From Candidatus Nitrosotalea bavarica (GTDB taxonomy: Archaea; Thermoproteota; Nitrososphaeria; Nitrososphaerales; Nitrosopumilaceae): a DNA stretch of 40,235 nt. Under the pieces are notes generated by a model. The model did no database searches. It had not been told where the DNA came from and saw nothing but the letters and a program-made list of their open reading frames with translations. Shown one piece after another: positions 30,611 through 39,725 of the stretch; the first letter of the stretch is position 1; each line of letters opens with the position of its first letter. The stretch lies in NCBI RefSeq assembly GCF_900167955.1, contig NZ_FUYK01000010.1, forward strand, positions 66,404-106,638, read 5' to 3'. The translations under genes and the position numbers were made by a program.

Positions 30611-31353
30611 AGCGTGGCCTTTTGTTAATAGATAGAGGAAGTAAGGAAAGGGAAGCTGGCGAGGAGCTTGAAACTATTTGCAAGGAAATAAAGAAGAAAG
30701 GCGATTATGATTTTGCCGAGTATTGTTTTCTAGAAGTAACACCGCCATACATCGAAGACGGAATTAAAAAGTGCCTAAAAAGTGATATAGATTCTCTTAC
30801 TATAGTGCCATACTTTTTGTATCCAGGAAAAAAAGTTAAGGCATCTGTTACAGAAGTAATGAAGTATCAGACAACAACAAATGTCAAGTTTCTTGTCACA
30901 AAACCCATGTCCATGCATATGACTCTTGTGAGACTAGTTGAAAGTAGGATCAAATCGGCACTTGATAAAGGTGGAGTTTTACTAACAAATGACAAGATAG
31001 ATGTCTTGGTAATTGGGCATGGAAGTAAAGATCCTAATGCAAAAATGTCAATAAAATATGTGGTAGATGAACTTGGTCATTTGTATAGAAATGTAGATTA
31101 CTGTTTCCTTGAGATCGAAGAACCAAACATAGAACAAGGAATAGAAATCTGCAAGAAAAGAGATCCAGAGGTTCTTGTAGTTGTTTTTTACTTTTTACAT
31201 GAGGGAGCACATGTAAAAACAGATATCAATGCTGATCTTAGGCCAGCATTGGAGAAGCATAAGTTGAAAAAAGTTTTGATCACGCAACACATAGGAACTG
31301 ATCAGAAGATGATCGACCTGATCATTGAGAGAGCCCAAGAGGTAGAGACATGA
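30607..31353 (+). CDS. cbiX: Tandem CbiX-like sirohydrochlorin cobaltochelatase, first half degenerate
   Basis: A 248-residue protein made of two CbiX domains. Domain 2 (about 128-245) keeps both expected metal-binding His: H138 in VIGHGSKDP and H202 in FLHEGAHVKTD. Domain 1 (about 1-120) aligns in the same pattern but has R10 (LLIDRGSK) and K76 (FLYPGKKVKAS) instead. The protein inserts cobalt into sirohydrochlorin to start the anaerobic corrin pathway; one active site per chain would remain. Archaeal CbiXS is a single-domain homodimer, so this is a fused pair in which one half lost its ligands. TTG start overlaps the cbiG stop by 4 bp; its stop overlaps cbiC by 4 bp (ATGA). Confidence 0.85.
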   Translation: MKRGLLLIDRGSKEREAGEELETICKEIKKKGDYDFAEYCFLEVTPPYIEDGIKKCLKSDIDSLTIVPYFLYPGKKVKASVTEVMKYQTTTNVKFLVTKPMSMHMTLVRLVESRIKSALDKGGVLLTNDKIDVLVIGHGSKDPNAKMSIKYVVDELGHLYRNVDYCFLEIEEPNIEQGIEICKKRDPEVLVVVFYFLHEGAHVKTDINADLRPALEKHKLKKVLITQHIGTDQKMIDLIIERAQEVET

Positions 31354-31988
31354 TTACCCAAAAGGGTCAGTCAATAGAAGACAAGAGTATGGAAATAATA
31401 GATAGTGAGATCGGCTCTCACCCATACTCACCTGACGAGTGGATAATAGTAAAAAGAATAATTCACTCCACTGCAGATTTTGATTTTGCAAGACAGAACA
31501 AGGTGGTGTTTCACAAGGATGCAATACAGAGTGCCATAGATGCATTACAAAAAGGATGCAATATCATAGTTGATGTCAATGGCGTAATAGGCGGTTTTAA
31601 CAAGGACAATATGAAAAAATTTGGAAATCAAGTGATATGCAGTATATCAGATCCTCAGGTAGTAGAGGAAGCAAAAAAACTCAACAAGACACGTGCCCAG
31701 ACTTCAATGAGATTAGCAGCAAAGCAGATGGACCATGGAATAGTAGTCATAGGAAATGCGCCTACTGCACTCATCGAGGTAATACAGATGATAAAAGAGG
31801 GTGTAACATCTCCTGCACTTGTCATTGGAATTCCTGTAGGATTTGTCTGTGCAGTAGAGTCAAAGGATGAGCTTCGCACTACAGATGTGCCATATATCAC
31901 AAACATTGGCAGAAAGGGAGGCAGTCCATGTGCTTCTGCAATTGTCAATGCACTTTACAAAATTCTTGCAGCAAGATCAAAATCTTAG
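31350..31988 (+). CDS. cbiC: Cobalt-precorrin-8 methylmutase
   Basis: A 212-residue enzyme that moves the methyl group from C11 to C12 to give hydrogenobyrinate/cobyrinate. The catalytic His is H39 in RIIHSTADFDF, and GNAPTALIEVIQMI and GIPVGFVCAVESK are family signatures. Last gene of the plus-strand cbi run; stop one base away from the convergent cbiA stop. Confidence 0.95.
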   Translation: MITQKGQSIEDKSMEIIDSEIGSHPYSPDEWIIVKRIIHSTADFDFARQNKVVFHKDAIQSAIDALQKGCNIIVDVNGVIGGFNKDNMKKFGNQVICSISDPQVVEEAKKLNKTRAQTSMRLAAKQMDHGIVVIGNAPTALIEVIQMIKEGVTSPALVIGIPVGFVCAVESKDELRTTDVPYITNIGRKGGSPCASAIVNALYKILAARSKS

Positions 31989-31989
31989 A

Positions 31990-33345
31990 TTACTTTCTTG
32001 AATAAGATATGCATGATTTTACAAAGTTGGCAGCAATTGGAGAGCCATCAAAGTGTACATGCATGTATGATGCAAGTGCATTGTATATAGTCAGGCCATC
32101 TTTTTTATCTTTGATGCCAATGCCAATGGACAGATCATATGCAAATTTTGAATCTTTTGACAGTAAATCCAGTTCAGAATAATGAAATTCATGACCTTTG
32201 ATAGTTTTTGATTGCAAGGAAAATGGGAAATTTGATCCTAACTTGGCACTAGTATAATTTAGTTTTAGTTTCTTTTCCATTATAGTAACAGCGTCAAAAA
32301 GTCCCACCATCTTGAATTTCCCAGACTTGTAACTAATGGATTTGGTCAGATACATAAGCCCCCCACACTCTGCATAAATCGGCATTCCATCTTGGGCATA
32401 TTTTTTTACCAGTTTCTTCATGATATCGTTTCTTTGGAGTAGGTCTCCTTTGACTTCAGGAAATCCACCTCCAATGTAGATTCCATCACATGGCGGTATT
32501 TTTTCATCTGAAACTGGACTAAAGAATACAATTTCTGCACCAAGCCTCCTTAGCGAGTCTAGATTATCCTGATAATAGAAATTAAAGGACTCGTCCATAG
32601 CGATGGCTATCCTGGTTTGTGTTTTTTTATCTTTTGTATAAGGAACTTTAGGTAGATCAGGTCCACTTTTGGCAAGTTTTATTATTTTTTCAATTTCAAT
32701 AAAACCTGAAAGTGATTTTGCAATGGACTTGATTTTCCCATCAAGAGATTGCTTTTCTCTTACAGGTATAAGACCAAGATGTCTTGATTCAAGCTTGATG
32801 TCATTTATTCTTGGAATGACTCCAAGTATTGGAAGCCCTACTTTTTTTAATGCATCCCTGCACAGGGTTTCATGTTTTTTACTCCCAATTTTATTTAATA
32901 TAACACCGCAAATTCTAGAGTTTTTCTCAAAATTATCAAATCCAAGTGCAGTTGCAGCAATAGAGCGAGCAGCTTTACTTGCATCCAAGACAAGTATAAC
33001 ATTAGATTTTGTTATATTTGCAACATCATACGTGCTTGCAAAGCTTGATTTTCCATCAAATCCATCATAGTATCCCATTACGCCTTCAATTATAGAAATG
33101 TCTTGATGGGAGTTTTTGACAAAATTCTTTAAAACTCTATTTTTTCCCATCATCCAGACATCAAGATTACGAGCAACTTTACCTGAGACAGAGCTGAGAT
33201 AGCTTGGATCTATAAAATCTGGTCCCACCTTGAATGGCTGAACCGAGTATCCCTTTTCCCGTAGTCCATGTATTATTGCAGTTGTTATAGATGTCTTACC
33301 TACTCCACTTGTAACACCTGCAAGAACAATTCTTGGAATCTTCAT
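31990..33345 (-). CDS. cbiA: Cobyrinate a,c-diamide synthase
   Basis: A 451-residue ATP- and glutamine-dependent enzyme amidating carboxyls a and c of cobyrinate. The N-terminal P-loop GVTSGVGKTSI (about 9-19) heads a dethiobiotin-synthetase-like domain (FKVGPDFIDP, IIEGVMGYYDG). The C-terminal class-I glutamine amidotransferase domain has IYIGGGFPEV and the nucleophile Cys in AECGGLMYL. Its ATG overlaps the end of the flavoprotein gene by 4 bp (ATGA), so the two are coupled on the minus strand, opposite to the other cbi genes. Confidence 0.95.
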   Translation of the reverse strand: MKIPRIVLAGVTSGVGKTSITTAIIHGLREKGYSVQPFKVGPDFIDPSYLSSVSGKVARNLDVWMMGKNRVLKNFVKNSHQDISIIEGVMGYYDGFDGKSSFASTYDVANITKSNVILVLDASKAARSIAATALGFDNFEKNSRICGVILNKIGSKKHETLCRDALKKVGLPILGVIPRINDIKLESRHLGLIPVREKQSLDGKIKSIAKSLSGFIEIEKIIKLAKSGPDLPKVPYTKDKKTQTRIAIAMDESFNFYYQDNLDSLRRLGAEIVFFSPVSDEKIPPCDGIYIGGGFPEVKGDLLQRNDIMKKLVKKYAQDGMPIYAECGGLMYLTKSISYKSGKFKMVGLFDAVTIMEKKLKLNYTSAKLGSNFPFSLQSKTIKGHEFHYSELDLLSKDSKFAYDLSIGIGIKDKKDGLTIYNALASYMHVHFDGSPIAANFVKSCISYSRK

Positions 33346-34571
33346 GTCTCTTCGTCTTTGTTAGTATTTTTTATAATTTGAAAAAGTTGCTGGAGTGCAA
33401 GTTTTGGATGATGTGCTGCAAGTTTTAGCATATTGGTCACACCAAAATCTGCCTTGATGAAATCAAGAAATTCTTCAGCAGAGAGTTCACCTATTATTTC
33501 AATTTCCTTGTCCCATTCTTGATCACTTAGATTAAGCCACCTATACTGTACCTTGACTGCAGCTGCTATCTTTGATCCTATTGCTTTTTTCATGGTTTGC
33601 TCATAGGATTTCAGAGATTCCTTGGATACATCACCTTGAAGTATAGACTCGCCACCAATTCTGCCTGCTGCTCTGCCAAATTCAATTGCATACCTTATCC
33701 CCTCAAGAACCAACGGGTTTGCCTGTCCTGCAGAGTCGCCCACCATTATGAGATTGTCATCTATGGTTGACTGTCTTAGTCCTTCGTTTGGAATCAGACC
33801 ATAATGAAACTCGACTGGAACAATTCTTCCAAGATCATTTAGCGGTTTTGGTCTTTTTTCCAACAGTTCAATCAAGAGTTTGCTTGCATCTGCTTGAGAA
33901 TTGGGTTTTCCCACTCCCACTCCTATACGGACCTTATTTTTCCCCAAAGGAAAAATCCATGCATAGCCTGCGGGAGAATATTGTGAACCCACCATGAGAT
34001 ACCACGTATCAGAGTCAATTTTATCGACATATGCTTCATACTCTGCACCTGCCCCAAATCTTTTCCATGGCATAACAATGCCAAGAGATCTTCCAACAAC
34101 AGAGTAAAAACCACTTGCATCTATGACAAGTTTTGAATTAAAAACTAGTTCTTCTTTAAGCGAGGTTGCCTTTACTCCACTTAATTTTCCCTTGTCATTT
34201 TTTATCGCATCAGTCACACTAGTTCTTAAAAAAATGTCTGCCCCTACACTTGCAGCTTGGTATGCTAGAAATTGGTATGTCTTTCTTACATCCAAAACTG
34301 CAGCTTGTGCAGTATCACTTTTTTTTATTACATAATTATTTGGAGAGTAAAATGCATAGTTGCTTATTTCATTATAATACTCGGATGGTATTCCAAATGA
34401 TTTTGCTTCCTTTATCCATGTTACACCGCTTGTCCTAACATTTTGTCCTATTGCTTCATCTCTTTCAAGGACTACAACACTGAGACCTTTTTTTGCAGCT
34501 CCCCACGCTGCTGACAAGCCTGCCGGTCCTCCTCCCACAACGACTACATCATAATCATAACTTTTAGTCAT
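33342..34571 (-). CDS. Geranylgeranyl-reductase-family flavoprotein
   Basis: A 409-residue FAD enzyme. The dinucleotide fold is VVVVGGGPAGLSAAWGA (about 8-24), followed by VVLERD, and later GXGD-like VGDSAGQANPLVLEGIRYAIEFGR. The GGR family reduces isoprenoid double bonds, including those of archaeal lipids, and also includes several less defined oxidoreductases. The strict coupling with cbiA (4-bp overlap) is unexpected and raises the possibility that this paralog serves corrin chemistry, for instance cobalt reduction; that is inference, and lipid saturation is the conservative function. Confidence 0.82.
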   Translation of the reverse strand: MTKSYDYDVVVVGGGPAGLSAAWGAAKKGLSVVVLERDEAIGQNVRTSGVTWIKEAKSFGIPSEYYNEISNYAFYSPNNYVIKKSDTAQAAVLDVRKTYQFLAYQAASVGADIFLRTSVTDAIKNDKGKLSGVKATSLKEELVFNSKLVIDASGFYSVVGRSLGIVMPWKRFGAGAEYEAYVDKIDSDTWYLMVGSQYSPAGYAWIFPLGKNKVRIGVGVGKPNSQADASKLLIELLEKRPKPLNDLGRIVPVEFHYGLIPNEGLRQSTIDDNLIMVGDSAGQANPLVLEGIRYAIEFGRAAGRIGGESILQGDVSKESLKSYEQTMKKAIGSKIAAAVKVQYRWLNLSDQEWDKEIEIIGELSAEEFLDFIKADFGVTNMLKLAAHHPKLALQQLFQIIKNTNKDEET

Positions 34572-34678
34572 TAGTATTACTCAAATTTTCCAATGTTCAA
34601 TATTATAAGCTGTGGTTTTGCCAAGACAGGTCATTTTCCAACCCAATCTTTTTACCTAACACACAAAAAATATTCTCA

Positions 34679-35209
34679 ATGACAAAGGGACTAGTCATAG
34701 TTTACACTGGAAAGGGAAAGGGAAAAACAACAGCAGCTCTTGGAATAGCTCTTCGTGCAGTTGGCTATGATCATAAAGTTTGCATGATACAGTTCATCAA
34801 GGGTTCATGGCATTATGGCGAGATGACATCATCAAAGAGGCTAGAGCCCGAGTTTGAACTCACTGCAATTGGCAAGGGCTTTGTTGGAATAATAGACGAC
34901 AAGAGTCCTATTGAGGATCATAAAAAGGTGGCAGAGGAGGCACTCAGAGTTGCACAGGAAAAAATTAATTCAAAAATCTACAATATAGTAATACTTGATG
35001 AGATAAATTATGCCATAAATCTTGGCCTGATAAATCTAAAAGATGTCTTGGAAATTATTTCAAACAAACCTAATGATGTCAGCTTGGTTCTTACTGGAAA
35101 TTATGCCAAAGATGAAGTAATAGAGAAAGCGGATCTAGTTACTGAAATGAGGGAGATTAAACACCCGTTCAAATCTGGAATAAAAGCAAAAAAAGGAATC
35201 GACTTTTAA
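34679..35209 (+). CDS. cobA: Cob(I)alamin adenosyltransferase (CobA/CobO type)
   Basis: A 176-residue P-loop enzyme that attaches the 5'-deoxyadenosyl group to Co(I) corrinoids. Signatures are YTGKGKGKTTAALGIALRAVG (P-loop 10-20), IQFIKGSWHYGE (about 38-49), and VILDEINYAINLGLI (Walker B-like). It belongs to the CobA/BtuR/CobO family, not PduO. ATG start, monocistronic, 29 bp before the aIF2 alpha frame. Divergent from the flavoprotein-cbiA pair. Confidence 0.95.
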   Translation: MTKGLVIVYTGKGKGKTTAALGIALRAVGYDHKVCMIQFIKGSWHYGEMTSSKRLEPEFELTAIGKGFVGIIDDKSPIEDHKKVAEEALRVAQEKINSKIYNIVILDEINYAINLGLINLKDVLEIISNKPNDVSLVLTGNYAKDEVIEKADLVTEMREIKHPFKSGIKAKKGIDF

Positions 35210-35238
35210 TCAGCAACATTAAATTATGTACAATAAAT

Positions 35239-36045
35239 TTGAAGGCTATGACAACAACTATCCAGAATTTTCCTGAAGTGGGAGAGATTGTAGTTGCCAC
35301 TGTAACACGAATAGTAGATCAGGGAGCTTATGTTGCACTTGATGAATATAATAATGTCCAAGGATTCTTACATGTCTCAGAAATTGCTACTGGTTGGATA
35401 AGAAATGTAGCAAAATTTCTCAAAGTAGGAGAGAAAAAAGTTTTACTGGTAAAACGAGTAGATCCTCGAAGATCTGAAATAGACTTGTCATTAAAACAAG
35501 TATCATCTGATCAAAAAAAGAAGAAGCTTTTAGAGATAAAACGCGGTGAAAAAGAAGAGGCTTTAATTGAAAATCTAAAATCTCGCATAAGCTTGTCCGA
35601 GTCTGAGATGGGAAAATTAGAAAATGTTCTAGTAGAAAAATTTGGCTCAGTTTATGATGCATTTTCTGAAGTTTCAACCAAAGGCATATCAGTTTTAGAT
35701 AACCTCAACATTTCTCCAAAGGCATTAACTATTATTGCAGAATTGGGTTCAAAAATTCAGGTTCCACATGTTGAGATACGCGGAATTTTTGAGCTAACCT
35801 GTAACAAGTCAAATGGCATTGAAATAATCAAGCATGCATTAATTGATTCTACAGCTAACAAGAAGGAGATCTCTATTACATACATTGGTGCTCCCAAATA
35901 TCGTATTACTCTTACTGCTCCAAACTTTAAGGAGGCTGAAAAGGAACTCAAACCAATTATTTCCTCAGTACAAGATGCCATAGAGAAGAAGGGAGGCACC
36001 TTCAAGTTCACAAGAGAAGAATCAAAGAAGACAAGAGAAGGCTAA
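35239..36045 (+). CDS. Translation initiation factor aIF2 subunit alpha
   Basis: A 265-268-residue subunit of the initiator-tRNA delivery complex. S1 RNA-binding domain (about 12-85) with GEIVVATVTRIVDQGAYVALDEYNNVQGFLHVSEI, then a helical domain, then an alpha/beta domain with ITYIGAPKYRITLTAPNFKEAEKEL. The TTG at 35239 is in frame, but ATG 35248 (MTTTIQNFPEVGE) has TTAAATTATG (about 35218-35227) 25 bp upstream and is a leaderless alternative giving the usual aIF2 alpha N-terminus. It is followed 2 bp later by the Nop10 gene, a widely conserved archaeal pairing. Confidence 0.93.
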   Translation: MKAMTTTIQNFPEVGEIVVATVTRIVDQGAYVALDEYNNVQGFLHVSEIATGWIRNVAKFLKVGEKKVLLVKRVDPRRSEIDLSLKQVSSDQKKKKLLEIKRGEKEEALIENLKSRISLSESEMGKLENVLVEKFGSVYDAFSEVSTKGISVLDNLNISPKALTIIAELGSKIQVPHVEIRGIFELTCNKSNGIEIIKHALIDSTANKKEISITYIGAPKYRITLTAPNFKEAEKELKPIISSVQDAIEKKGGTFKFTREESKKTREG

Positions 36046-36047
36046 CA

Positions 36048-36206
36048 ATGCACTTTCAGATGAGAAAATGTACAGATTGTAAAAGATACACCCTAAAAGA
36101 TGAGTGTTCCAAGTGCGGACACCAGACTGTTACTGTACATCCGGGAAAATATTCTCCAGATGACAAGTATGCAAGATATCGTATTTCAGACAGATACAAG
36201 CAGTAA
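36048..36206 (+). CDS. H/ACA RNP protein Nop10
   Basis: A 52-residue protein of the pseudouridylation guide RNP. It has the diagnostic zinc ribbon RKCTDCKRYTLKDECSKCG (C8, C11, C20, C23) and the C-terminal VHPGKYSPDDKYARYR that binds Cbf5. It is too short to be listed by ordinary ORF cut-offs. ATG 36048 lies 2 bp after the aIF2 alpha stop; a second ATG at 36060 would remove four residues just before the ribbon. Confidence 0.93.
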   Translation: MHFQMRKCTDCKRYTLKDECSKCGHQTVTVHPGKYSPDDKYARYRISDRYKQ

Positions 36207-36212
36207 CTAGTT

Positions 36213-39011
36213 TTATTTTGTCGTACTGTTTGATGATTCTATACTAATTTTGGATACCCGTGCAGCATCAGCATCTACTGGCTGGTTAGTAGCAGGATCT
36301 GTCTGTAGTGCTGCTATCTTGTCAACAACATCTTGACCAGATACGACCTGACCAAATAAAGTATACTGATTGTTCAACCAAGGCGCATCTCCAACTGTGA
36401 TAAAGAATTGAGAGCTTCCACTGTTAACATCAGTGCTGCGTGCCATGCCTACCATGTATTTTGTGAAATTCATATTAGAACTAAATTCTGGTGGAATTGT
36501 ATGTCCTGAATCTCCAAGGCCCCAAGTACTTCTATCACCTTTTATCGTATTTGGATCACCGCCCTGAATCATAAAGCCTGGAATTATTCTATGAAATACA
36601 GTTCCGTCATAGAAACCAGAATTAGCAAGATTGACAAAATTTGTTGTTGTCTGTGGTGCTACATTATTAAAAAATTTGAATTTTATCTCTCCAAACTTTG
36701 TATCAATAACTGCAATGTTTCCACCATTGCTTGTAGTGGTTGTGGGTTTTATTGTAGGTGTAACTGAGCCACTTCCTTGTGAATTACTATTAGTAGATGA
36801 TGTCACATTCTGAGATTGATAGTCTGGGTTTACTTGATAAATCAATACGCCTGAAAAGACACCCGAGTCTGTCCTATTGAGACTTGCAGATGAATATACT
36901 AGACGTAGTGGCCCATTTCCGTTTGAAGGGTATTTGATGGTTTTTGAGTAAATTGCCGTATAACCTGTAGTGTAGGTTGGTGATTCATTGTGAGTATTTG
37001 AATCATAATATGTTAGAGGAGTAAACGGAAACATTTGTCCAAGCAAAGTATTTTGCCAGAAATAATCTGTTGGCGTAAAGGCATCATCTTGTAGGAATTT
37101 AGATGAATCAAGGCCGCCTATTTTCATGAACCATTGTTTCTTGCTTTCATCTCCTCCTCCTCCAAGTACGTAAAGGTCTTGACCGTTTGAAACAAACTTT
37201 TGGCCTACAACATAAACTAGAACATAGTTTGCTCCCATCTTCTTTAATGCCTTCCATGCTTCATCAGGAGAATCTAAAAGCATTCTTGCAATGTTTGCTA
37301 TTACATTTGTATCAACTGTGGCGTTATCAGCAATTGTCGTTCTTTCTCCCAAAGTCTGTATCCAGTATCCATAGTCCCACCATGAGGCAACCACAGAATC
37401 TTTTGGAGTGTTAGTTTTTAGCCAGTTTAGAGCATCTGGCCAGTCACTAGTTGAGATGGCAAAGTTTGAACCTCCATTAAGAATTGTAGGTGGGGATTTT
37501 GTTATTGATATCCAATTTCCATTTACTGGATACAAGGTTGGAACCAGAAATAATGCCACTATCACAGCAACAAACGCTATCTTTGGAATTCTTCCAAGCA
37601 AATCACTAGTTTTCTTAATCGGAGTTGTTTCCTTTCTTGTTCGAGTTGTTCCTTTGTTTGATGATTCGATGACCTTGACCTGCTTGTTTTCTTTTTTCAG
37701 AATATCTGTCACAAGTATGGCAAGACCTATAGATGAAAGTATGATTACAGAAGTTGCAGTAAGTAATTCTAATCTAGAGAAAGTAGAACCAGAATACGCT
37801 CCAACTATACCTATGATCAAAGCAAATACAATCATCTCATTTCTAAGAGAGAATTTGGACGTATTTTCATCTCCATTCTTCTTTCTGAACACAAGCCAGA
37901 TTCCAAGGCCTGCAAATAACATTAGCACTGAGAAATAGCTAAAGTTTTGTGCAAGTGTTGGCGTAGCATGCTCTGCAACAGAGTCAACAAGAGGATCCTC
38001 GGAGGTCAGGAATGGATCCATTGCATTTAGATAACGAAAACTTGTAGAATGAAAAGCGCCTGAAGATAATACCATGCCACCAATTATTACAAGAGCGGCT
38101 AAAGCTAGTAGACTATTACGCATACGATGTTGTTCTTTACTATATTTTTGAATGAAGATTATTATTACAAGCAATATAGTTGGCCCAATCATTGCAAATC
38201 CCCTCATGCCAAATACAAAAGTTGGACCAGGTCTTGCAAACAGACCTCCAGATATCACCATGGTTACTGCTACAAATAATGGAACTGCCCAAAGCAGAAA
38301 ATTATGATCTTTTCGTATGAAAGGCAGGGCAACGAAGAACAATCCCAGAGGAAGAAGGAAGAACTCTATTCCTCCCCAAGATGCAAAACCTGTAGCAAGG
38401 AAGAATCCTCCTCCTACCATCTTGGCAGCAGCAACTTTTTTGTTCTTGGATTTTAGTCCACTTAGAAACAGATAGACTCCCAATAACCCATAAAACAAAC
38501 CTAAAGGTTCAGACTTGAACCATCCAATGGTTCCTCTAACTATTATTGGAGGCGATAATGCAAAGAAGAGAGAAGCAAAGAGACCTGCACTAGTACCTCC
38601 CAAAACACGCACAAGTGCAAATATGACTATTACCGTCATAGAACCAAAAACTACTGGAAAAATTATTGTAAAGTCATAAAGACTCATTCCGCCACCAAAT
38701 ATCTTGTATAGAACTGCATCAGTAACATGTAATGGTACTTGTGCTGTATCAAAGACATCTCTCCCAGCAGGATACCAGCTCATAGTATCATGCCAATGGA
38801 CATATGCATCTAATCCATTATCTAATAGATACTGTGTTGCTCTATAATTAAAGAATGGATCAAATTCGTTTAATTGAAAACCATAATCAGCAGCTTGAGA
38901 TCTAACCATTGCAGAAATGGAAAATGAAATTATAAGAATTCCAATTACAAGTAGATGCCTTAGATGAAAGTCAAATTTTCTTACAGTAAACAATTTAGCA
39001 TCTTGTATCAA
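36213..39011 (-). CDS. aglB: AglB oligosaccharyltransferase fused to a C-terminal cyclophilin
   Basis: A 932-residue membrane protein that transfers lipid-linked glycans to N-x-S/T sites on exported proteins. The N-terminal ~480 residues are a STT3-type multi-helix domain with the catalytic-acid loop NEFDPFFNYRATQYL (D51). An extracellular domain contains WWDYGYW (about 543-549). After a Ser/Thr/Asn-rich linker (about 725-764), residues 765-932 form a complete cyclophilin peptidyl-prolyl isomerase: FHRIIPGFMIQGGD (catalytic Arg), GSSQFFIT, and LFGQVVSGQDVVDKI. The isomerase would therefore lie outside the cell with the glycosyl-transfer site. It starts at TTG 39011. Convergent with Nop10. The gene is otherwise normal for AglB, so this is a true fusion, not a run-on. 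Confidence 0.93.
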   Translation of the reverse strand: MIQDAKLFTVRKFDFHLRHLLVIGILIISFSISAMVRSQAADYGFQLNEFDPFFNYRATQYLLDNGLDAYVHWHDTMSWYPAGRDVFDTAQVPLHVTDAVLYKIFGGGMSLYDFTIIFPVVFGSMTVIVIFALVRVLGGTSAGLFASLFFALSPPIIVRGTIGWFKSEPLGLFYGLLGVYLFLSGLKSKNKKVAAAKMVGGGFFLATGFASWGGIEFFLLPLGLFFVALPFIRKDHNFLLWAVPLFVAVTMVISGGLFARPGPTFVFGMRGFAMIGPTILLVIIIFIQKYSKEQHRMRNSLLALAALVIIGGMVLSSGAFHSTSFRYLNAMDPFLTSEDPLVDSVAEHATPTLAQNFSYFSVLMLFAGLGIWLVFRKKNGDENTSKFSLRNEMIVFALIIGIVGAYSGSTFSRLELLTATSVIILSSIGLAILVTDILKKENKQVKVIESSNKGTTRTRKETTPIKKTSDLLGRIPKIAFVAVIVALFLVPTLYPVNGNWISITKSPPTILNGGSNFAISTSDWPDALNWLKTNTPKDSVVASWWDYGYWIQTLGERTTIADNATVDTNVIANIARMLLDSPDEAWKALKKMGANYVLVYVVGQKFVSNGQDLYVLGGGGDESKKQWFMKIGGLDSSKFLQDDAFTPTDYFWQNTLLGQMFPFTPLTYYDSNTHNESPTYTTGYTAIYSKTIKYPSNGNGPLRLVYSSASLNRTDSGVFSGVLIYQVNPDYQSQNVTSSTNSNSQGSGSVTPTIKPTTTTSNGGNIAVIDTKFGEIKFKFFNNVAPQTTTNFVNLANSGFYDGTVFHRIIPGFMIQGGDPNTIKGDRSTWGLGDSGHTIPPEFSSNMNFTKYMVGMARSTDVNSGSSQFFITVGDAPWLNNQYTLFGQVVSGQDVVDKIAALQTDPATNQPVDADAARVSKISIESSNSTTK

Positions 39012-39041
39012 GCTAGTTTTTGATGGAATTTACTCTGTTTA

Positions 39042-39701
39042 TTACTCTTTTGTAAGGATTTGAACCTCACATGATTTTATCAATTGTTTAAAATCCTGAG
39101 CGTCTTTTTCAGTACCAACAATTGTTCCAAAATGCATTGGAATTACGATCTTTGGTTTTATTTTTTCTACGGCTTTAGCTGCTTCATTTGCAGTCATAAC
39201 ATATGTTCCACTAACGGGTACAAGTGCTACATCGGGCTTTAGATCAGACATCTCTGGAATCAAGTCAGTATCTCCCGTATGATAGATTGTAGTACCATTT
39301 AGTTCAATCAGAAAACCTATTTTATCATCTTCCTTAGGATGAAACGGTTTTTTGGTTTCTGGGTTTATCTTGTCTATATTATACGCCCTAGTTGCTTTAA
39401 TTTTAATTCCTCGTACAGTCTTTTCTTCACTTGGAGAGATGCCAATCTTTTCTTTAAAGGTAAATCCTTTCAGCATGTCAATGCATTCATTTGCAGCAAC
39501 AATGCTAGTATTCTCTGTTGAGACACTTTTTAGATCATCCAAACTAAGGTGATCAAAATGATTATGTGAAATCAAAATCAAGTCTGCTTTTTCTTGTTTT
39601 GTTATCTTGTACGGATCAGTTATAATTTTGATATTATCACCAACTATGCTAAAAGAGTTATGACCAAGCCACTTTATTTTGATTCCTTTATACTCAAACA
39701 T
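39042..39701 (-). CDS. Metallo-beta-lactamase-fold hydrolase (UPF0173-like)
   Basis: A 219-residue MBL-fold metal hydrolase. The motif LISHNHFDHLSLDDL gives the HxHxDH metal site, with further ligands YHTGDTDL (Asp) and VIPMHFGTI (His). The pattern WLGHNSFSI at the N-terminus is typical of the UPF0173/YtcJ-like small cytosolic group, which includes predicted hydrolases of unknown substrate. It has no signal peptide. CTTTAATTTT (39723-39732) is 27 bp before ATG 39701, so it is leaderless, with the TATA box overlapping the end of the PIN gene. Confidence 0.87.
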   Translation of the reverse strand: MFEYKGIKIKWLGHNSFSIVGDNIKIITDPYKITKQEKADLILISHNHFDHLSLDDLKSVSTENTSIVAANECIDMLKGFTFKEKIGISPSEEKTVRGIKIKATRAYNIDKINPETKKPFHPKEDDKIGFLIELNGTTIYHTGDTDLIPEMSDLKPDVALVPVSGTYVMTANEAAKAVEKIKPKIVIPMHFGTIVGTEKDAQDFKQLIKSCEVQILTKE

Positions 39702-39725
39702 ACCTAGAATTATGTCCTACCAAAA

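Noticed and set aside
37408-37938. 176-codon frame antisense to aglB
   Set aside because: Shadow of the hydrophobic codons of AglB; low-complexity composition and no start signals.
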